DNA of 64,000 nucleotides, from the NCBI GenBank assembly GCA_029204225.1, contig MU832044.1, positions 1 to 64,000 of the forward strand, written 5' to 3'. This DNA comes from Diphasiastrum complanatum. Taxonomy: Eukaryota > Streptophyta > Lycopodiopsida > Lycopodiales > Lycopodiaceae. The position numbers and the translations under genes are program-made. The notes below the pieces were generated by a model. It did no database searches. It saw nothing but the letters and a program-made list of their open reading frames with translations, and was not told the DNA's origin. Every line of letters starts with the position of its first letter. The stretch's first letter is position 1. Below are positions 21,703-32,950 of this stretch, in pieces.

Positions 21703-21889
21703 CGTATCAAGTTTCTTCTGCAACAACTAACTTGTAGTTGCAAGAATGCTGCATAAGAACAAATAAAGGCATAAATGTTTAATAAATCCTTATTCCAATT
21801 TCAAGCACAAATGAATATTACAAATAACTGACATGATTCAAGATTTTAAAAGACTCCAGCTTACTCTGGCTGCACTGCTATGCTGTCAA

Positions 21890-22927
21890 AAATTTCATTT
21901 TCGTGTTCTCTTCTGCTCCCCCTGTTGCTGGTGGCAAATCATAGTACTGTCTCTTCGTAGCTGACAAGATCATTGTTGGCCATTGTCCTGTTCTCATCGA
22001 ATCTGACATCTCTCACTGTCTTCACAGTGTTTGTGTCTGGCATGTAGACTCTGTAGTATGACGAATTGTTGTCATATCCTACTAGAAATCCTTGTTCAAC
22101 TTTCTCATCAAGCTTCTTTCAGAGCTTATCAGGGATATGTGCATAAGCTGCAGAGCCAAATATTCTGATGTGAGACAGGTTGGGTTTTCTACCCCACCAT
22201 AATTCGTGTGGTGTCGTGTGAGGGACACCCAACTTCCCTATCTTGTTCTGGATGTATGCAGCTATAGGTACTGCTTCAGCCCACAGTACTCTTGGAGCTT
22301 TCGAGTAGGCCATCATGCATCTGGAAGCTTCCATCAGGGTCCTATGTTTCCTCTCTACAACACCGTTGTGCTGCGATGTGTATGCTGCAGTCCTTTTGTG
22401 AATGATGCCACGATCGTTGTAGAAGTCAGTGAAGCGATTTGAGATGTGTTCGCCACTCAATCCCTCCTGATCTGCTTCACTTTGTTGCCAGTGCATCTCT
22501 TTGCCCAATTCACGTACTCTGTGAATTTATCAAGTGCTTTTGATTTATTCTGAATGAAATATACTCTGGCGAATTTACTATAATCATCAATGAAGGTTAT
22601 GTAATATTTCTCTCCTACTAAGATCACATTGAAAGGCCCACAGATGTCAGAATGCACTAACTCCAAAATTTTAGTCGCTCTGTAGGAGTCTTTGACAAAT
22701 GGAGTGCGAGACATCTTACCCTTCAGACATGCATCACAGGTGGTTGAATTGTTCGCATTCGAGATGCTGACCCCTGTTATTGCTCCATGATGGCTTGCTT
22801 GGTAAAGTGCCATTGAGTTCATGTGGCATAGTCTCCTGTGCCACAGAGTGTCTGGCAAATCATCATGAGTCTGATGCACCTGAAAAGCATGCAAATTTAT
22901 ACAAGCCAGTAGGCGATAGACACACAA
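21890..22927 (-). pseudogene. Copia integrase fragment
   Basis: From 22927 downward: LWHRRLCHMNSMALYQ...CDACLKGKM (zinc-binding region), HSDICGPFNV, YYITFIDDYSKFARVY. A frameshift near 22460-22500 is followed by FTDFYNDRGIIHKRTAAYTS, QHNGVVERKHRTLMEASRCM and IFGSAAYAHIPDKL. In a worn frame below 22118 comes FLVGYDNNSSYYRVYMPD. The essential catalytic Glu region (NGVVERKHRT) is present, but the DRGGE-type segment is damaged. Protease, RT and RNase H are absent. It lies head to head with the plus-strand RT fragment at 21.2-21.6 kb. Confidence 0.85.
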
Positions 22928-23670
22928 TAAAATTTTGTATATTAAATAAAAATATTTACAGAGTACAATTCAGCAGTATCTAATCTGCTTCCGATATTTT
23001 TTCAAGTTGCAATTTAGAATCATGCAACAATTTTTTTCTTTCATATGGATTCAATGAATTGGGCACTCATCTATAGACTTGAAATCATTATGTAACTTGG
23101 TAAACATTCTGTCAAACTTAGCTTTATAGATATGCTTGTCGAGTGCCACCAGGTCCTGATAATAAATTATGTCCTTATTTTGAGATCTGAATAATTGAGT
23201 ACTAAATCTGAGATATATCTTTGCCTCCACACCAGGGCCCTCAGTTATAGAAGGTAGAATAAAAAGGAAAGAAGAAAAAAGAGATTTGAAATAGTCCAAC
23301 CTATCAGTAATACCAAATTCATTAAAAAAAAAAAGCAAACTAGATTCAAAATTAGACATTTTAAACAAAAATAACAGAACTAAAGTTCCAAATATCGCTC
23401 TCAAGCGCAAACCGCAGGTCATGCAAGCACGTCAAGGCAACGTGTGCTCGAGAGAGATATTTCAAGTTGGAGTATCGGATCCGAGCGCAACAACACATAA
23501 CAGAAAAAAAAAGAGATGCGAAGCGCGCTTGAATGCAATACCAGAAGATGGAGTATCGGATCCAGGCACAAAATAGTCAACGAAGAGTAATGAGAGCAAG
23601 CGGCGCACTTGAAATCAATATATGACAAAGCAATCGTAAATTTGCATGACAATCCGAACCAAAAAGGACG

Positions 23671-23953
23671 TATTTATAAAAATTTTTTTGCACGTGTGGA
23701 GGAGTGGCAAAGGAACACGTGTCGACTTCTGATTGGTCGAATAAATGCGCCGTACCTAGAATGATTAATCTGACATTTGTCATGTGCGAGAATGACACAC
23801 ATCAAGAACGGATTCGCGCACGTGTCTCAGCCCACGTGGCCTCATAATTGGGCCATCATTGTCAGTTCGGACATTCCACGTGGCCCAATAATCTAACAAC
23901 ACGTGTCTTCGCCATCTTTTTACGCGTGAAAAAAATTTGTATATATAAGTCCT
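23671..23953. promoter_or_regulatory. Cluster of six G-boxes between two TATA-like boxes
   Basis: CACGTG occurs at 23691, 23716, 23819, 23833, 23877 and 23900, several in the CACGTGTC or CCACGTGGC context bound by bZIP (ABRE) and bHLH factors. A plus-strand TATA box (GTATATATAAG) follows at 23939-23949 and a minus-strand TATA-like TTTATAAATAC lies at 23681-23671. The arrangement suggests a regulated, possibly bidirectional promoter. Minus-strand frames at 23652-23419 and 23422-23051 begin downstream of the minus TATA, but I do not recognise them. The sequence could also be the promoter part of an unrecognised LTR. Confidence 0.5.
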
Positions 23954-24301
23954 CGGAATTTTCATTTTTTTCCGCAAAATTTTCGCTTTTAGCTCCCGAT
24001 TAGATGATTATTGAGTAGAAGATAACAAGGACATTCAATCACCATTGTCATTAAATCATGATGAGTTTAGAATTGCTTATTGTGGGTATTTCTTGCACAG
24101 TAATAAACAACCGCCACAATACATTGTAAGTAGGGTAATAAGTGCGAGAGCACCGGCATCCTGCGCATGTAAGCCCAACCCAGCACAAGTAGCAAGTTGT
24201 AATCCCTAGGAATAAGAGACTAGGGGCTTAAAACTCTAAAATGACATTAGAGGCCCTAAGTCAAGTTGCAAATAAAAAAGCTAAAAGGGTCCAACTTAAA
24301 A

Positions 24302-24322
24302 CTCACATGAATCATGTGAGTG
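24302..24322. repeat. Short palindrome ACTCACATGA-A-TCATGTGAGT
   Basis: Ten-base arms around one central base. It lies in a promoter-like stretch that leads to a TATA box (AAATATATAAGAGG, 24436-24449) and an AATAAAACTCTC motif (24491), followed by the CT microsatellite. The layout resembles the end of an LTR on the plus strand, but I found no primer-binding site. Confidence 0.5.
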
Positions 24323-24500
24323 CTCTTGTGCTTTCTTAGCACCAATAGATTAAAGTTGTGTTTATTCTAAAGGCTTGGATTAGAATCCTTGTCCCAATGA
24401 AGTGGCCAATGAGAGTGAAGGAGGCTCACCTCTAAAATATATAAGAGGGAGCCATTTCCTTTGTATTGTATCATCTTCCATTCTCATTCTAATAAAACTC

Positions 24501-24644
<144 letters not shown>

Positions 24645-25224
24645 CCTACGTTGGGATATAATAGCTTTGGGTAGGCGCTCAAGCCCCCAAAGCCTTTCTC
24701 AACCTAGGTGTTCTCTCTCTCCCTGTCTCCACTCTCTTTCTCCTCTCTCTCCTCTCCCTCTCTCTTCTTGCTATGCAGGTGAAGGCAAGGTTGCCGCTCC
24801 CAACGACAGACCCCTATGCTACATCGACGATACAACATTGCTTTCAAATTCATGGAACAAGAGAGAGGAGCAATATTCAATGTAAATGTATTGATTGTAT
24901 AATAATAAAATACAAAGTGTACACTTTTCATCATCAGCTTTTGTATCTGCTTCTATGGTTGTATTGTCATGAAGAAATTCTCTGCTTGAGTATGCATCTA
25001 ATAGATGTGTGTTATCCTTGTTTCCACTAAGTTCAATCTAAGTGGAGTATAATGAATAATGGGAGCTCCTTGAAGGAACATTCCCATCAGTAAAACCTAG
25101 AATATTCAAAACATAAGATCTTTTCTTGAAAATGATCTTATTCGTCTTACAAATTTATGTCCTCCTTGATAAAAAGATAAAGCTTTAACTATCATTATCA
25201 GAGTCTCTCCAACTAGGCTCAACT

Positions 25225-26307
25225 TCGAATGAGCAATATAGATCTCATTCTTTAGAAAAACACCTAAAATAGTGGCCCAGCCCACTATCCCTCTGGAACG
25301 AGGAGGCATGTTGTCTGTAACCACTTCGTCTCGAAGCAAAGTCATCAATTATGAGTGCCTCTTGCAATAAAAAATAAGTAGAAAAAAAACACATTCAGTA
25401 GTTAATAACATTGTTAGGCAAGGAGGTTAAAACACTTACACATTCTTCATCATTAGCAACAACCAGATCCGGATGATCAATATAATGACCACTTACTAAA
25501 TAAGAATTATCTATGAAATGCATTAATGATGGATGAGAGAAACCCATCTAGGATTGAAATGCCATGAATTTTTCATCATATGGTATGCTTCGTCCATGCT
25601 CAGCAAAATTTGACAAACCTTTCATCAGCCATTTTTCACCGGTCATAAGTCCATCCTCATCATCATAATCAATTCCAACCAAGAATATTGCGGAATAGCT
25701 CTCCCGTTCTAATCGGCTGCTAGGTGCAAAGACAGTCTAATAGACATCTATTTCAAAATCCACAAAGTCAGAGAATTCATAAATTGTGCCAAATAATAAA
25801 CATAGCACCTCATCCTCACGATAGTCAAAAAATTGACACAAATCAGTTGTAGTAATATATACATCGTCATTTATATGATACACAAGCAAATTAAAAAGAC
25901 ATTTAGATTCAAGTGTAGACATTGATTCATTAGCAGTAATATACCAGCTACAAAATACCTACTTGTGCCTTATCATACCAAGTAAGATAATCTGAACACT
26001 TCTTGCTCTTTATAGCTTTATCATTGGCATTATCAATGGAATTTGTTTTTAGAATTGCAGCTAATGGACTCTCTATCTTATTTTGTAGTGAGCATTGAAG
26101 TTTAAACCCGATCTCTCTTAAGAGATATGTAGATAATGTTATTAGAGTATTTTGTGTAAAGATGAACTCGGCTCGCAATACGCATAAGGATGTTGATTTG
26201 ATCTTGTCATATATATATATATGTAAATATATTCCAACAAATGTTGGCCAAAGAACTAAATGGCAGATCTTCAGTCTAGAGGTAAATTCTATCTTTCTTA
26301 ACAACAT
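25225..26307 (-). pseudogene. Unrecognised, decayed spliced gene
   Basis: On the minus strand a single frame from about 25922 to 25440 encodes some 160 residues with only two stops (25737-25739 and near 25549). It includes DVYITTTDLCQFFDYREDE, then SAIFLVGIDYDDEDGLMTGE, KWLMKGLSNFAEHGRSIPY and HYIDHPDLVVANDEEC. It ends at a good donor (TGT-GTAAGT, 25439). An exon from about 25362 could continue as ALIIDDFASRRSGYRQHASS. The open frame at 26307-25948 (ending WYDKAQ-GTAGGT) may be an upstream exon. I do not recognise the family. The even amino-acid composition and the splice donor argue for a real former gene rather than chance. Confidence 0.45.
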
Positions 26308-26563
26308 TTTGAAATCAACATTCTAATGTATTTGTTTCATTCTAATTCAGTCTTGCAGTCACCCCAGCAAAATGATTCATTCTGTTGTGGGTGGTACACT
26401 TTGTATAATGCAAAGTTATTTTTTGAGTGGTTCATTCTTCAGTAGGATGTTGATATTTCAAAGATGATTTATTCTGTTTGTTATTGGTTTTAAAATCGTG
26501 ATTAGTTTTTCTATTCTATAGATTTTTTTAACCGTAACTAACATGTGAATATTCTTCTTGTAG

Positions 26564-26707
26564 TTTATGCTTCCTGAATACACATCAAGTCAGGTGTATA
26601 GGATCAAGCAAGAAATTATCCTGAGCATACTCGCAAGGGCAAGGCTTCAGCCACCCATTGTTGATGATGGTGCTAAGGATGATGTTATTATACTAAATAA
26701 AGATTGA
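26564..26707 (+). CDS. Exon-like segment, unrecognised C-terminus
   Basis: A pyrimidine-rich acceptor (TTCTTCTTGTAG, ending 26563) is followed by 47 codons to TGA: FMLPEYTSSQVYRIKQEII, LSILARARLQPPIVDDGAKD and VIILNKD. This looks like a last exon with an acidic end. No upstream exon was identified on this strand, and I do not recognise the protein. Confidence 0.3.
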   Translation, partial: FMLPEYTSSQVYRIKQEIILSILARARLQPPIVDDGAKDDVIILNKD

Positions 26708-27217
26708 AAAAACATGGATAGCACAGAATAGATATAGATTGCACATGTATAAAATTGATAAGAAAATATACATTGATATATCAAATGCTGCTCCATTTTA
26801 TGAAATTGGGAGCCCAAAATACATGTATTGATGCCCAACTTGGGCTTTCATTTATTGAATAAAAGAGTCTATACACAGATTTCTATTGAACTTTATTTGA
26901 AACTATTGTTCTTCCACAATGGTGATTGTTGTAGGTAGATCTTTGCAGCACGTTATTAGCTTCTGTCTTTTTTGCAACATCACAAATATTAGTGAATGTG
27001 CAATTGCAAATTATGTCATTTTCCATTATTTTGTACTATTTTAAAATGGCAATAAAGATAGAGTACTTACGAGTCTTTCGTTGATGATAAATCTGAAATA
27101 AGTTGGTAGATTGGTTTGTAATAGCATGAGCTCTATTCTAATAAAATCAAGTGTCCAATGCTCTTACACCTCAACCATAGTCAAATATTCTTCATTGTAG
27201 ATAATGCTTATCTCCAT

Positions 27218-27496
27218 TCAGTTTGTGTGACCATTTAGTTCGAAGTCTTGATCCAATGGTAGCCATGTACGGTCAATTTTCTTGTATCTCTGATAGCTTA
27301 ATGTGAGACTGAGCATATGATAATGGAAGATCATTGATGACTTTTGAATCTTGCATTCTATATCATTATTTTTTTTACTATCCCAATCTTGATCCATGAG
27401 ATCTGACAAAGTCTCATCTAATAAATCCTTGCAAACAAATAAAGTTGGTGTCCTTCGAACACTAACACTTAAGAAAATTTCAACAAATATATGCAA
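27218..27496 (-). CDS. Unrecognised open frame
   Basis: Ninety-two codons starting with ATG at 27496, with a balanced composition (RRTPTLFVCKDLLDETLSDL, LPLDQDFELNGHTN). It lies just below the copia gag piece but does not look like copia sequence. It might be another exon of the decayed gene at 25.2-26.3 kb. Its function is unknown and chance cannot be excluded. Confidence 0.25.
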   Translation of the reverse strand: MHIFVEIFLSVSVRRTPTLFVCKDLLDETLSDLMDQDWDSKKNNDIECKIQKSSMIFHYHMLSLTLSYQRYKKIDRTWLPLDQDFELNGHTN

Positions 27497-27544
27497 TGAG
27501 ATAAACCAACTTAGCTGAACAATTTTCAGAATCTATACTTATCT

Positions 27545-28070
27545 TCATGACATTTCTAACATCAATGAGTAGCTTGTATCTGATGGATTCAGAAGCAATA
27601 CTGTCAGGAGTAGGCCACTCATCACTCTGAAAACTAGCAATGGAATTGCTTCAAGCTTGGCAAAACCTCCATCTATTTGTGGCATATATAAAGATTCATA
27701 AAAATATATGTGATTATGTAGGAAATCACCATTTGCCATCTTGAGGGAGTAAAATTTCTTCCTGAGATGTAGCTTGGAAGCTATATCTCGCACTTTGTAT
27801 AGCGTGCTCAAGATGTCCAAGACTTCTTTGGATGTCTGGGCCTCGGATACATGGCTGATCTGAGTATCCGAAATGTTGAGGATGATCAGCGCAAAAGCCT
27901 TTCCATCCTTCAGCTTCCATCTGGCGATTGCTGCGTTGTTTGCTTCGGGTTTTCCTTCTGCACCTGTAACAACGTCATACAATTCTTTAGCCATTAGCAC
28001 TGTTTTCATCTTAAATTTTTTCATAGATAGTAATTGCCTCCATCAAGCTTGTCCATGATAGGACTGGCTT
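27545..28070 (-). pseudogene. Copia gag fragment
   Basis: Read from about 28070 downward, a gag start (with FKMKTVLMAKELYDVVTG) is followed by WKLKDGKAFALIILNISDTQ, SKEVLDILSTLYKVRDIASK and LHLRKKFYSLKMANGDFLHN. This is the UBN2 gag domain of copia elements. It sits directly inside the LTR and primer-binding site at 28.2 kb and so is the gag of the element those belong to. Zinc knuckle, protease and everything later are missing below 27545. Confidence 0.85.
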
Positions 28071-28228
28071 TCCCTTGAGAATCCATGTGGAAGATTAGTC
28101 TAGGTGATAGAAATAATTATCAGTGACTTAAGTATAAAAATCTGGTGCAAGATATAGAACAAGAAGACAATTACTCTATCGGCTAGTAGAGTCTTGTTAC
28201 TGTGGAAGCTTATCAGGCTACAGAATAT

Positions 28229-28241
28229 GGCTCTGATACGA
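28229..28241 (-). promoter_or_regulatory. tRNA-Met primer-binding site
   Basis: The minus strand reads TCGTATCAGAGCC, one mismatch from TGGTATCAGAGCC. It directly abuts the LTR that begins at 28242. Confidence 0.8.
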
Positions 28242-29345
28242 TGTTGGGAAAGAGGGGTGTGAGAAACGAAAATAGCTAAAAAAAAAATAAATACGAAAAG
28301 AAACGATTTTGAAACTCGAAGAAGAAACAAACTTGAACGAAAAGCATTTGTGCGTAGTGGAATGAGCTATCTCACTCTTTTCTTAAACATGACTACGCCT
28401 ATCAGACACGAGCAGAATGTTAGTGATAAAAATCACGTTCAATCTGATTACATAGCCAAACATTAAGCAATAAAACATCATAAAGATAATTTGTCACGAA
28501 CAGCTACACTAATAATAATTCACAAAGAACAAACTACCAAATTAAGCTATAAGAGAGTCAAACAAAATGTAGAAAAGCATAGCAATATTGACACAAATCT
28601 AAACGCAGAACAAACAGAGCTGTAATCAGATTAAGTATAGAAAAATATACAGGTCAATAATGCTGGTGAGCACAAGACAATAGTGGACGAAACTTCGTGC
28701 TTCACAAAGCTAATCCAATCTGAAAAAAAGAATAAATCTATTACTGATAATACAAAGGATCGATGCGCAAAAGCATCTACTTCGTCTATCTCTGATAAGC
28801 TTATGATGCTATTATGCTTGTTTTTCACTCTCTAGAATACGCAGATGGTATCCAATATATACATAATGTTACAGGTGTGCAGATGAAGAAGGTACAAAGT
28901 GGATGTGCTATTTGTGGGAGATCATGGGTGGCTGTTGTCGTTGTCCAATCTGATTGCACAGTGCATGGAATGAGTGTGAGAAGGCTGTGACATCAGCCTT
29001 CGCTAAAATGAACGTTAATGAAAATGCAAAAAATGTGACATTCTGACAAATGCCTTAAGATTTGATTTACATGGGACCTTCGCTTTTCCATTAGGGCACC
29101 TTCGGCATTTGTAGGACAATGTCATCTTTTTCGCCTTTCACAAATCACGTGTAAACATAGTGTCGCCTTTTTCACCTTTTTTCACCTGTGGAAATTTACT
29201 TGTATTTATGCAGACAATTGCGTTTTTTGCCTGTCTTATTTTACATGTAAATATGCAGATTGTGGGACAACATGAGTAAAAAATACAGCATGAATGGAGG
29301 CAGACTAAAATAGGATCTGGGAGAGTAGAGGAGATAAATCCAACA
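28242..29345 (-). mobile_element. Copia LTR, copy 1 (about 1.1 kb)
   Basis: The LTR starts TGTTGGG at 28242 and ends TCCAACA at 29345, so TGTTGG and CCAACA form the terminal inverted repeat. On its left is a primer-binding site with gag. On its right is a polypurine tract (minus strand TAAGGGGGGG) with RNase H. One LTR thus serves as 5' LTR for one internal region and as 3' LTR for another. The middle part is closely matched by copy 2 at 29862-30758. Confidence 0.85.
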
Positions 29346-29352
29346 CCCCCCC

Positions 29353-29860
29353 TTAATTTAGATCCGTGAATGCCTTGATCTTCAGACTAAGCAATGCACA
29401 AAACTTGTTGTGTGCATTAACACTTAATGCCTTTGCGAATATATCTGCAACCATGTCCTGTGTTCTGTAGTACGTTAAGCTTACCTCCTTGTTGAGAACC
29501 TTGTCCCTGATGTAGTGATATCTGATTTCAATGTGCTTACTCCTAGAGTGAAATCTAGGATTGGCCGATAAGACAATAGCACTCTGATTATCACAGAATA
29601 AAATTGTAGGGTTGTACTGATAGATTTTAATGTCTGACAGTAAATTTCTCAACTAAAATGCTTCATTAATAGATTGAGAAACAACAATGTATTCTGCTTT
29701 AGTAGAAGAAAGAACGATAGAGGTTTGCTTACGACCTATGAGATAGGACTGCCATTGAAGAAGAATGTAAATCCAAATGTGGACTTACGATTGTCTACAT
29801 CTACTTCCCAACTTGCATAAGAATATTCACTAACTTGATGAAGATTGTTGTTGCTAACTT
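29353..29860 (-). pseudogene. Copia RNase H fragment
   Basis: From 29860 downward: YASWEVDVDNRKSTFGFTFF, LSSTKAEYIVVSQSINEAF, an in-frame stop, then LRNLLSDIKIYQYNP, LFCDNQSAIVLSANPRFHSR, SKHIEIRYHYIRDKV and VADIFAKALS. This is the C-terminal RNase H of a copia polyprotein, ending at the polypurine tract. Everything upstream in the element has been lost: the sequence passes directly into LTR copy 2 near 29860. Confidence 0.9.
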
Positions 29861-29861
29861 C

Positions 29862-30758
29862 AACTCGAAAAAGAAACGAACTCGAACAGAAAGTGTTCGT
29901 GCGCAGCTGAATGAGCTATCTCACTCTTTCCTTAAGCATGACTACGCCTATCAGATACAAACGAAATGTTAGTGATAAAAATCACGTTCAATCTGATTAC
30001 GTAGCCCAACATTAAGCAACAAAACATCATAAAGATAATTTGTCGCGAATAGCTAGACAAATTATTAGTCGTGAACAACTAGACTAATAATAATTCATGA
30101 AGAACAAACTACCAGATTAAGCTATAAGAGAGTCAGACATAATGCAGAAAAGCATAGAATATTGATACAAATTTGAACGCAGAACGAATAGAACTGTAAT
30201 AAGTATAGCAAAATATACAGGTCAATATTGCTGGTGAGCAAAAGACAATAGCGGACGAAACCACGTACTTCACAAAGCTAATTCAAAAAAGAAATAAACC
30301 TATTACTGATAATACAATGGATCGATGCGTGAAAGCATCTACTTCGTCTATCTTTAATAAGCTTTTGATGCTATTATGCTTGTATTTCACTCTCTTGAAT
30401 ACGCAGATCGTATTCAATATATACATAATGTTACAGGTGTGTAGATGAAGAAGGTACAAAGTGGATGTGCTATTTGTGAGAGATCGTGGGTGGATGTTGT
30501 CGTTGTCCAATCTGATTGCACAGCGCATGGAATGAGTGTGAGAAGGCCGTGACATCAGCCTTCGCTGAAATGAACGTTGATGAAAATGCAAAAAATACGA
30601 CACTATGACAAATGCCTTAAAATTTGATTTACAGGGGACCTTCGCTTTTCCATTAGGGCACCTTCGACATTTGTAGGACAGTGTCGTCTTTTTCGCCTAT
30701 CACAAATCACGTGTAAAAACATAGTGTCGTCTTTTTCATCTTTTTTCGCTTGTGGAAA
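29862..30758 (-). mobile_element. Copia LTR, copy 2, truncated at both ends
   Basis: It aligns with 28312-29198 over its whole length; for example GAGCTATCTCACTCTTT and the GTTAGTGATAAAAATCACGTTC block occur in both. The first ~70 bases of the LTR at the internal side and the last ~147 at the outer side are missing. The outer end passes into a poly-G/poly-C repeat at 30757. Confidence 0.85.
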
Positions 30759-30863
30759 GTTGCGGCAGGTGGGCGTGGGGGTCGGGGGTTTTAATTAAGT
30801 TTTTTAAAAAAGAAGTTTTTAAAAAAAGCCCCCCCTTCTACCCCGACAGGTGGGCTCGCCGAA

Positions 30864-30896
<33 letters not shown>

Positions 30897-31270
30897 CAAA
30901 TTAAGGTTTTTTTAATAATAAAAAAAGTTAAACCCCCACGGCGGCGGAGAGAGGATTAATTAAGTTTTTTTTTTAAAAAAAGATTTAAACACCCCCCCCC
31001 CCCCGCAACTTACATATTGTTTTAAGTTAGTCTCATATATATCTAGATAAGCAAAAAGTAATGGGATAAATCAAAAACATTTACCATATTGTAGGAGCAA
31101 GAAAATTTGAAAGCAGGGAAGTGTCAAGTGTCAAGTAGCAAGAAAGCAGGGAAGCTTCAAAATTTCAAAAGGCAATATAAATAAGCATTGTAAGGGGGGT
31201 TTATTTATTTATTTTCCCATTGTCAAATTCCAAAAATACTTATGGGACATGTGAGAATCAAGAAGACCCA
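30757..31270. repeat. Poly-G/poly-C dispersed repeat, copy 1
   Basis: AAGTTGCGG (30757-30765) and CCGCAACTT (31003-31011) form inverted ends. Between them are GGTGGGC blocks, a run of 31 G (30864-30894), T/A runs and a run of 13 C. The following 31060-31270 (ACCATATTGTAGGAGCAAGAAAA, then AATAAGCATTGTA) matches 53930-54095 closely. The family is unknown to me. The homopolymer lengths may be affected by sequencing error. Confidence 0.7.
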
Positions 31271-31335
31271 AGATCTCCATTTTTGGGGGACCATTTTACA
31301 GAATGGAAGTTTATGTCTCCAATTTTTGAGGAATT

Positions 31336-31539
31336 CACTAGTTGAAGAGTGTATATATAGATTGAAAAGTGTCAATGTTGCACCAAATGCTTAAGGGATA
31401 ATTAGTTGCTTGAACTGTGCTCTCCTTTCTCCTCATCCACTAGTTGAAGAGTGTATATATAGATTGAAAAGTGTCAATGTTGCACCAAATGCTTATGGGA
31501 TAATTAGTTGCTTGAACTGTGCTCTCTTTTCTCCTCAAA
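31336..31539. repeat. 102-bp tandem duplication
   Basis: CACTAGTTGAAGAGTGTATA starts at 31336 and again at 31438, and the two units differ at only a few positions. Each unit contains a TATATATAG box. The A-rich tract follows the second copy. Confidence 0.95.
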
Positions 31540-31549
31540 AAAATCTAAA

Positions 31550-32950
31550 TAGATTAAAATCAAAAAATAATCTTTCAAAAATGAAAATAATCTTATAATT
31601 TTAAAAATAGTGTAAAAAACTACAACAAAATCAAAATAATAATTTTAAAAAAAAATCCCAAAAAAAACCAGAAATAAGTTTAATAAAAATTAGCAAAATC
31701 TAAACATTGAGAAATAGTGTTAAATATCTCAAAAAAATCGAGAAAAAAAAATTATATAAAAAATTCCATAAAAACAAAAAAACAGACATAAAAATGACAA
31801 ATAAGATTAAAATTGTGAGAATAAATTAAGAAAACAAAATATTGTAAAAAATTCCAAAAAAAATTATTTTATATAAAAAATCTCCAAAAAAAACAAAAAA
31901 AAACATTAAAAAATAAATAAATCTAAAGAAAAACATAATGGTGTCAAAAGAACTAAAAATTTGAAAAAACTAACACAATACATTAAAAAATGAAAAAATC
32001 TAAAAAAAATAAATAGTGTAAAAAAAACTAAATTTTTAAAAAACTCAAAAAATAATATAGAAAAATAAAAGAATCTTCAAAAAAATAAAATATTGTCAAA
32101 AAAAATTAAATTGTTGAAAAAATAAAAAAAATAGCATAAAAAAATTACAAAAGCCTATAAAAACAGAATAGTATAAAAAAAAACTAAATTTTCAAAAAAT
32201 GACAAAAAATGACATTAATTTTTTTTTCAAAAACCTAAAAAAAATTGAAAATAAAAATAAAAATAGCATAAAAAAATTGAAAAAATCTAAAATAAAAAAT
32301 TTTGAAAAAATCTAAAATAAAAATAAAAATCTGAAACTAAATTTGCAAAAAAATTAAAATTAGCATAAAAAATGAAAGAAAAAACCTAGAAAAAAAAACA
32401 AAATAGTATAAAAAAAAACTAAATATTCAATATACCAAAAATAAACATACATGAAAAAAATAAAAAAAACTAATTAGTGTCGAAAAAACCAAAATTTTAA
32501 AAAAATTAACATAGAAAAATATAAAAAAATTAAAAGTACAAAGAATTGAAACTTGTAGAAAAAATAGATATTCAAAAAAATGAAAAAAAAAAAACATATT
32601 GCTAAACATGAGACTAAATCTTAAAAGAACCGTAATACAAAGTTAAACCCTCTAAAAAAACTTAAAACTTACAAAAAAAAATCTAGAAAGCGTTGAAAGG
32701 ATTTAATCTTAATTCAAATAACTTAAAGAATGGGACATAAATTTTAATTAATATATATGTATACTACGACATCTATGTAAAAAACCAAAATAGATAAATA
32801 AATATTTTAAGAAACCTAAAAAATTTTAAAATGGAATTGTAAACTAGTAAAAAATCTTAAATAAATACAAAAGTAATAATAACGACAAGAAAAAAACACA
32901 AAACTTATAAAAAAGTCAAGGACCAGGGGCTATAGACTAAGGGACAAGGG
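31550..32950. repeat. A-rich degenerate tandem tract, 1.4 kb
   Basis: The plus strand consists largely of A runs with spaced short motifs: AATAGTGTAAAAAAAACTAAATTTT, AAAATCTAAAA and ATAGCATAAAAAAATT recur with variable spacing. T is far rarer than A on this strand. No coding potential is seen. It looks like an old short-unit repeat with strong strand asymmetry. Confidence 0.7.

Noticed and set aside
29080-29160. Repeated AAGGTGCC/GGCACCTT motifs considered as a CRISPR-like array
   Set aside because: Spacing is irregular, the units are degenerate and lie inside plant LTRs; a CRISPR array is not expected in a plant nuclear genome.
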